8,181 nt of DNA from Acidithiobacillus ferruginosus (lineage in GTDB: Bacteria; Pseudomonadota; Gammaproteobacteria; Acidithiobacillales; Acidithiobacillaceae): positions 1 to 8,181 of the forward strand of contig NZ_JABBDR010000228.1 of NCBI RefSeq assembly GCF_018854495.1. Reading direction: 5' to 3'. A program made the translations under genes and the position numbers. The notes under the pieces were generated by a model that was not told the origin of the DNA, ran no database searches, and saw nothing but the letters and a program-made list of their open reading frames with translations. Positions 6,946 through 8,181 of this stretch are shown piece after piece (within the stretch, counting starts at the first letter, position 1; each line of letters starts with the position of its first letter).

Positions 6946-7551
6946 ATGACCAATTATAGCGGTATCCAGAATATCATGAACTCATTTCTGATGTTCTGTG
7001 TGTTGTGTTTGATGAGCACGAGCGTTGCCATGGCCGGTGATGCGCCGCATAGCGGGGGCAAAGCAAATATATTATGGACGCAAATACTGCGGCATCGTGT
7101 TACCTATATCCAGGATGGAACGCATGGTCCGGTTATATATGATGTTCAGGATCCGAATTGTCCCTATTGTCACGTACTATATGAAAATGAGATCCCCCTG
7201 ATCGAATCCGGGAAACTAACCGTGAGGTATATACCAGTAGCGATCCTGACTCCCCGAAGTCAGGGGGAAGCGGCGGCATGGTTGCAGGCCTCACATCCTC
7301 TGTTTGCGTTGCAGCATTTTGAAAACATCGTTGGTGATGCTTTTCGTAGCGAAAATACTAGCACCCTGCCGACCGTAACAGCCAGCGCGTCGACGAGAAT
7401 CAAGCTTCATGATAATCTTCTTATTATTAGGTCATTGGGCGTAACAGGAACGCCCGCCATTATATACCGGACCGAAGACGGCAGGATTAAAATAGTTATG
7501 GGATTGATATCCAGGCGCAGGTTGGTTGCCATGTTGCCCTATTTCAAATAG
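6946..7551 (+). CDS. DsbG/DsbC-like periplasmic thiol-disulfide protein with a CPYC active site
   Basis: The 201-residue product (from ATG 6946) has a signal segment ending SVAMA and a thioredoxin fold. The motif DPNCPYC puts the catalytic cysteines at 72 and 75, right after strand GPVIYDVQ. The cis-proline loop GVTGTPA (Pro170) and strand AIIYRTEDG follow a roughly 95-residue helical insertion, the DsbC/DsbG layout. CPYC is the E. coli DsbG motif. The protein is about 45 residues shorter than DsbG: only about 30 residues separate signal and first core strand, so the N-terminal dimerisation domain is missing and it is likely monomeric. It probably reduces, isomerises or oxidises a specific partner, perhaps the neighbouring lipoprotein. 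The start is ambiguous: GTG 6943, ATG 6946 and ATG 6976 are all in frame. 6976 gives the cleanest signal peptide but no ribosome site, while a weak GGA precedes the first two. Confidence 0.85.
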   Translation: MTNYSGIQNIMNSFLMFCVLCLMSTSVAMAGDAPHSGGKANILWTQILRHRVTYIQDGTHGPVIYDVQDPNCPYCHVLYENEIPLIESGKLTVRYIPVAILTPRSQGEAAAWLQASHPLFALQHFENIVGDAFRSENTSTLPTVTASASTRIKLHDNLLIIRSLGVTGTPAIIYRTEDGRIKIVMGLISRRRLVAMLPYFK

Positions 7552-7581
7552 GTTTCATCTGAAAAGCACAGTCAGGATGGG

Positions 7582-7842
7582 TTACCGCCCAGTCATACCC
7601 CGCCTTCCTGGCCCTTTCTTATGCTCCCCGATCACTGCTGCAAGGGCGTGATCCAGCCTCTGATCACTGGTGACCACTTCGATTTTTATCCTGGGAATAT
7701 AATCTGAAACATACGCATGGCTGCAACATATATCAAAACCGATGACTTCCGTAACGGCCATACGCTGTATGCCGATACTAGCCAGTGCCTCACGGACATC
7801 ATCGAGCTTGAAGGGCTTCACTATGGCAGTAATCAATTTCAT
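7582..7842 (-). CDS. Truncated, atypical PII-family (GlnB/GlnK-like) protein
   Basis: The 86-residue product starts at ATG 7842, 7 bases after AGAGG. It begins with the classic PII start MKLITAIVKPFKLDDVREAL, GIQ-x-x-AVTEVIGF and, after the T-loop, YVSDYIPRIKIEV. PII trimers sense 2-oxoglutarate and ATP/ADP and control nitrogen metabolism and AmtB. Compared with the usual 112 residues, the T-loop is about seven residues short. GF (35-36) is followed by DICCSHAYV, with Tyr44 where the uridylylated Tyr51 sits, and a CC-x-H group replaces the loop tip. From residue 72 the chain ends as GEHKKGPGRRGMTGR, without the TGKIGDGKIFV nucleotide-binding B-loop or the C-terminal RIRTGE segment. Neither other frame restores these within the next bases. 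It is either a decayed gene or a specialised short PII. The BBP2 porin gene lies 53 bases upstream and no amtB follows. Confidence 0.78.
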   Translation of the reverse strand: MKLITAIVKPFKLDDVREALASIGIQRMAVTEVIGFDICCSHAYVSDYIPRIKIEVVTSDQRLDHALAAVIGEHKKGPGRRGMTGR

Positions 7843-7876
7843 GGCGACACCTCTTGCGTAGGGTTGGAACATCGCG

Positions 7877-7890
7877 GGGGCAACGACCCC
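7877..7890 (-). promoter_or_regulatory. GC-rich hairpin in the porin-PII spacer
   Basis: GGGG and CCCC pair across a 6-base loop just after the porin stop codon, in the 53-base gap before the PII start. No T run follows, so it is more likely an mRNA-stabilising or partial attenuation structure between two co-transcribed genes than a terminator. Confidence 0.25.
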
Positions 7891-7895
7891 GGGGT

Positions 7896-8181
7896 TTAAA
7901 ACATGAAGCCGGTTTCGACCATGCCCCGGAGTTGGTTTTTGGCGAGGCCGTTGGTACCCGAGAAACCAGTACCGCTCTGCATAGACGCTGTAACATAAGA
8001 AAGCTCCGCCCGAGCGAAAAAGCTGCCGTCCTGATAAGTCGGCGTCACGGTCAGCGACCAGGCATGGGAACCGGGGCCGAAGCCGGTGAGATTGGCGGCA
8101 CCATCTGTGGGCGAACCGGAGTTGCTGATGTACTCCACCCGCCCGGCGACGGAGATTTTGTCCGTCAGGCTGTAGTCGGCA
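7896..8181 (-). CDS. BBP2-type (OmpL-like) outer-membrane beta-barrel porin, C-terminal 95 residues
   Basis: The frame enters at the right edge and ends at TAA (7898-7896). It reads ADYSLTDKISVAGRVEYISNSG, then a GFGPGSHAWSLTVTP block, TYQDGSFFARAELSYVTAS, and ends NQLRGMVETGFMF. This strand pattern, with alternating small and aromatic residues, an arginine before 'VEY', the 'FFARAE' strand and a terminal phenylalanine for Bam recognition, is typical of the putative beta-barrel porin-2 family. The start and most of the barrel lie outside the window. Such porins commonly precede glnK-amtB in beta- and gammaproteobacteria, where they are thought to serve nitrogen or small-solute uptake. Here the PII gene follows in the same direction, so the two are probably one transcript. 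The GTG at 8138 is an internal valine, not a start. Confidence 0.8.
   Translation of the reverse strand, partial: ADYSLTDKISVAGRVEYISNSGSPTDGAANLTGFGPGSHAWSLTVTPTYQDGSFFARAELSYVTASMQSGTGFSGTNGLAKNQLRGMVETGFMF

Noticed and set aside
1..8181. tRNA or rRNA genes, CRISPR arrays, intact insertion sequences
   Set aside because: No cloverleaf, rRNA-like block, regularly spaced repeats or transposase frame was seen on either strand.

Overview
The window looks like chromosomal DNA of a Gram-negative proteobacterium. It encodes three envelope systems typical of such cells: a bacterial alpha-2-macroglobulin, OprB-type and BBP2-type outer-membrane barrels, and a periplasmic DsbG-like thioredoxin-fold protein. 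A PII-type protein sits directly downstream of a BBP2 porin gene. The mix would suit a chemolithoautotrophic beta/gammaproteobacterium or an Acidithiobacillus-like organism. That assignment is inferred from gene content and style only, with no marker gene in the window.

Layout. (1) 1-3012, minus strand: the first 1004 codons of a large alpha-2-macroglobulin-family gene in one uninterrupted frame; its C-terminal part, where any thioester would lie, is beyond the left edge. (2) 3013-3362: a divergent intergenic region with a good minus-strand promoter, an AT-rich operator-like patch and an unusually strong ribosome binding site for the plus-strand operon. (3) 3363-5683, plus strand: a two-gene operon of a secreted eight-bladed PQQ-type beta-propeller protein and an OprB-family porin. 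The porin frame is broken by a one-base shift near 5256. (4) 5684-6360: a gene-poor stretch with a convincing terminator (5851-5878), several hairpins and weak, possibly decayed coding signal. (5) 6391-7551, plus strand: an AT-richer pair, a small outer-membrane lipoprotein with its own promoter and a periplasmic CPYC thiol-disulfide protein. (6) 7582-8181, minus strand: a truncated, atypical PII protein preceded by the C-terminal end of a BBP2 porin running off the right edge.

Nearly everything is exported: six of the seven genes encode periplasmic, lipoprotein or outer-membrane proteins. Three points deserve attention. The propeller carries a Cys-Met-Cys plus His cluster, holding its only cysteines, and is coupled to a broken porin. 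The PII homologue lacks most of its T-loop and its whole C-terminal nucleotide-binding part, and no amtB follows it. The lipoprotein/DsbG-like pair is a small two-gene module in which the lipoprotein's two extra cysteines could be substrates of its neighbour. I see no RNA gene, CRISPR array or intact mobile element.
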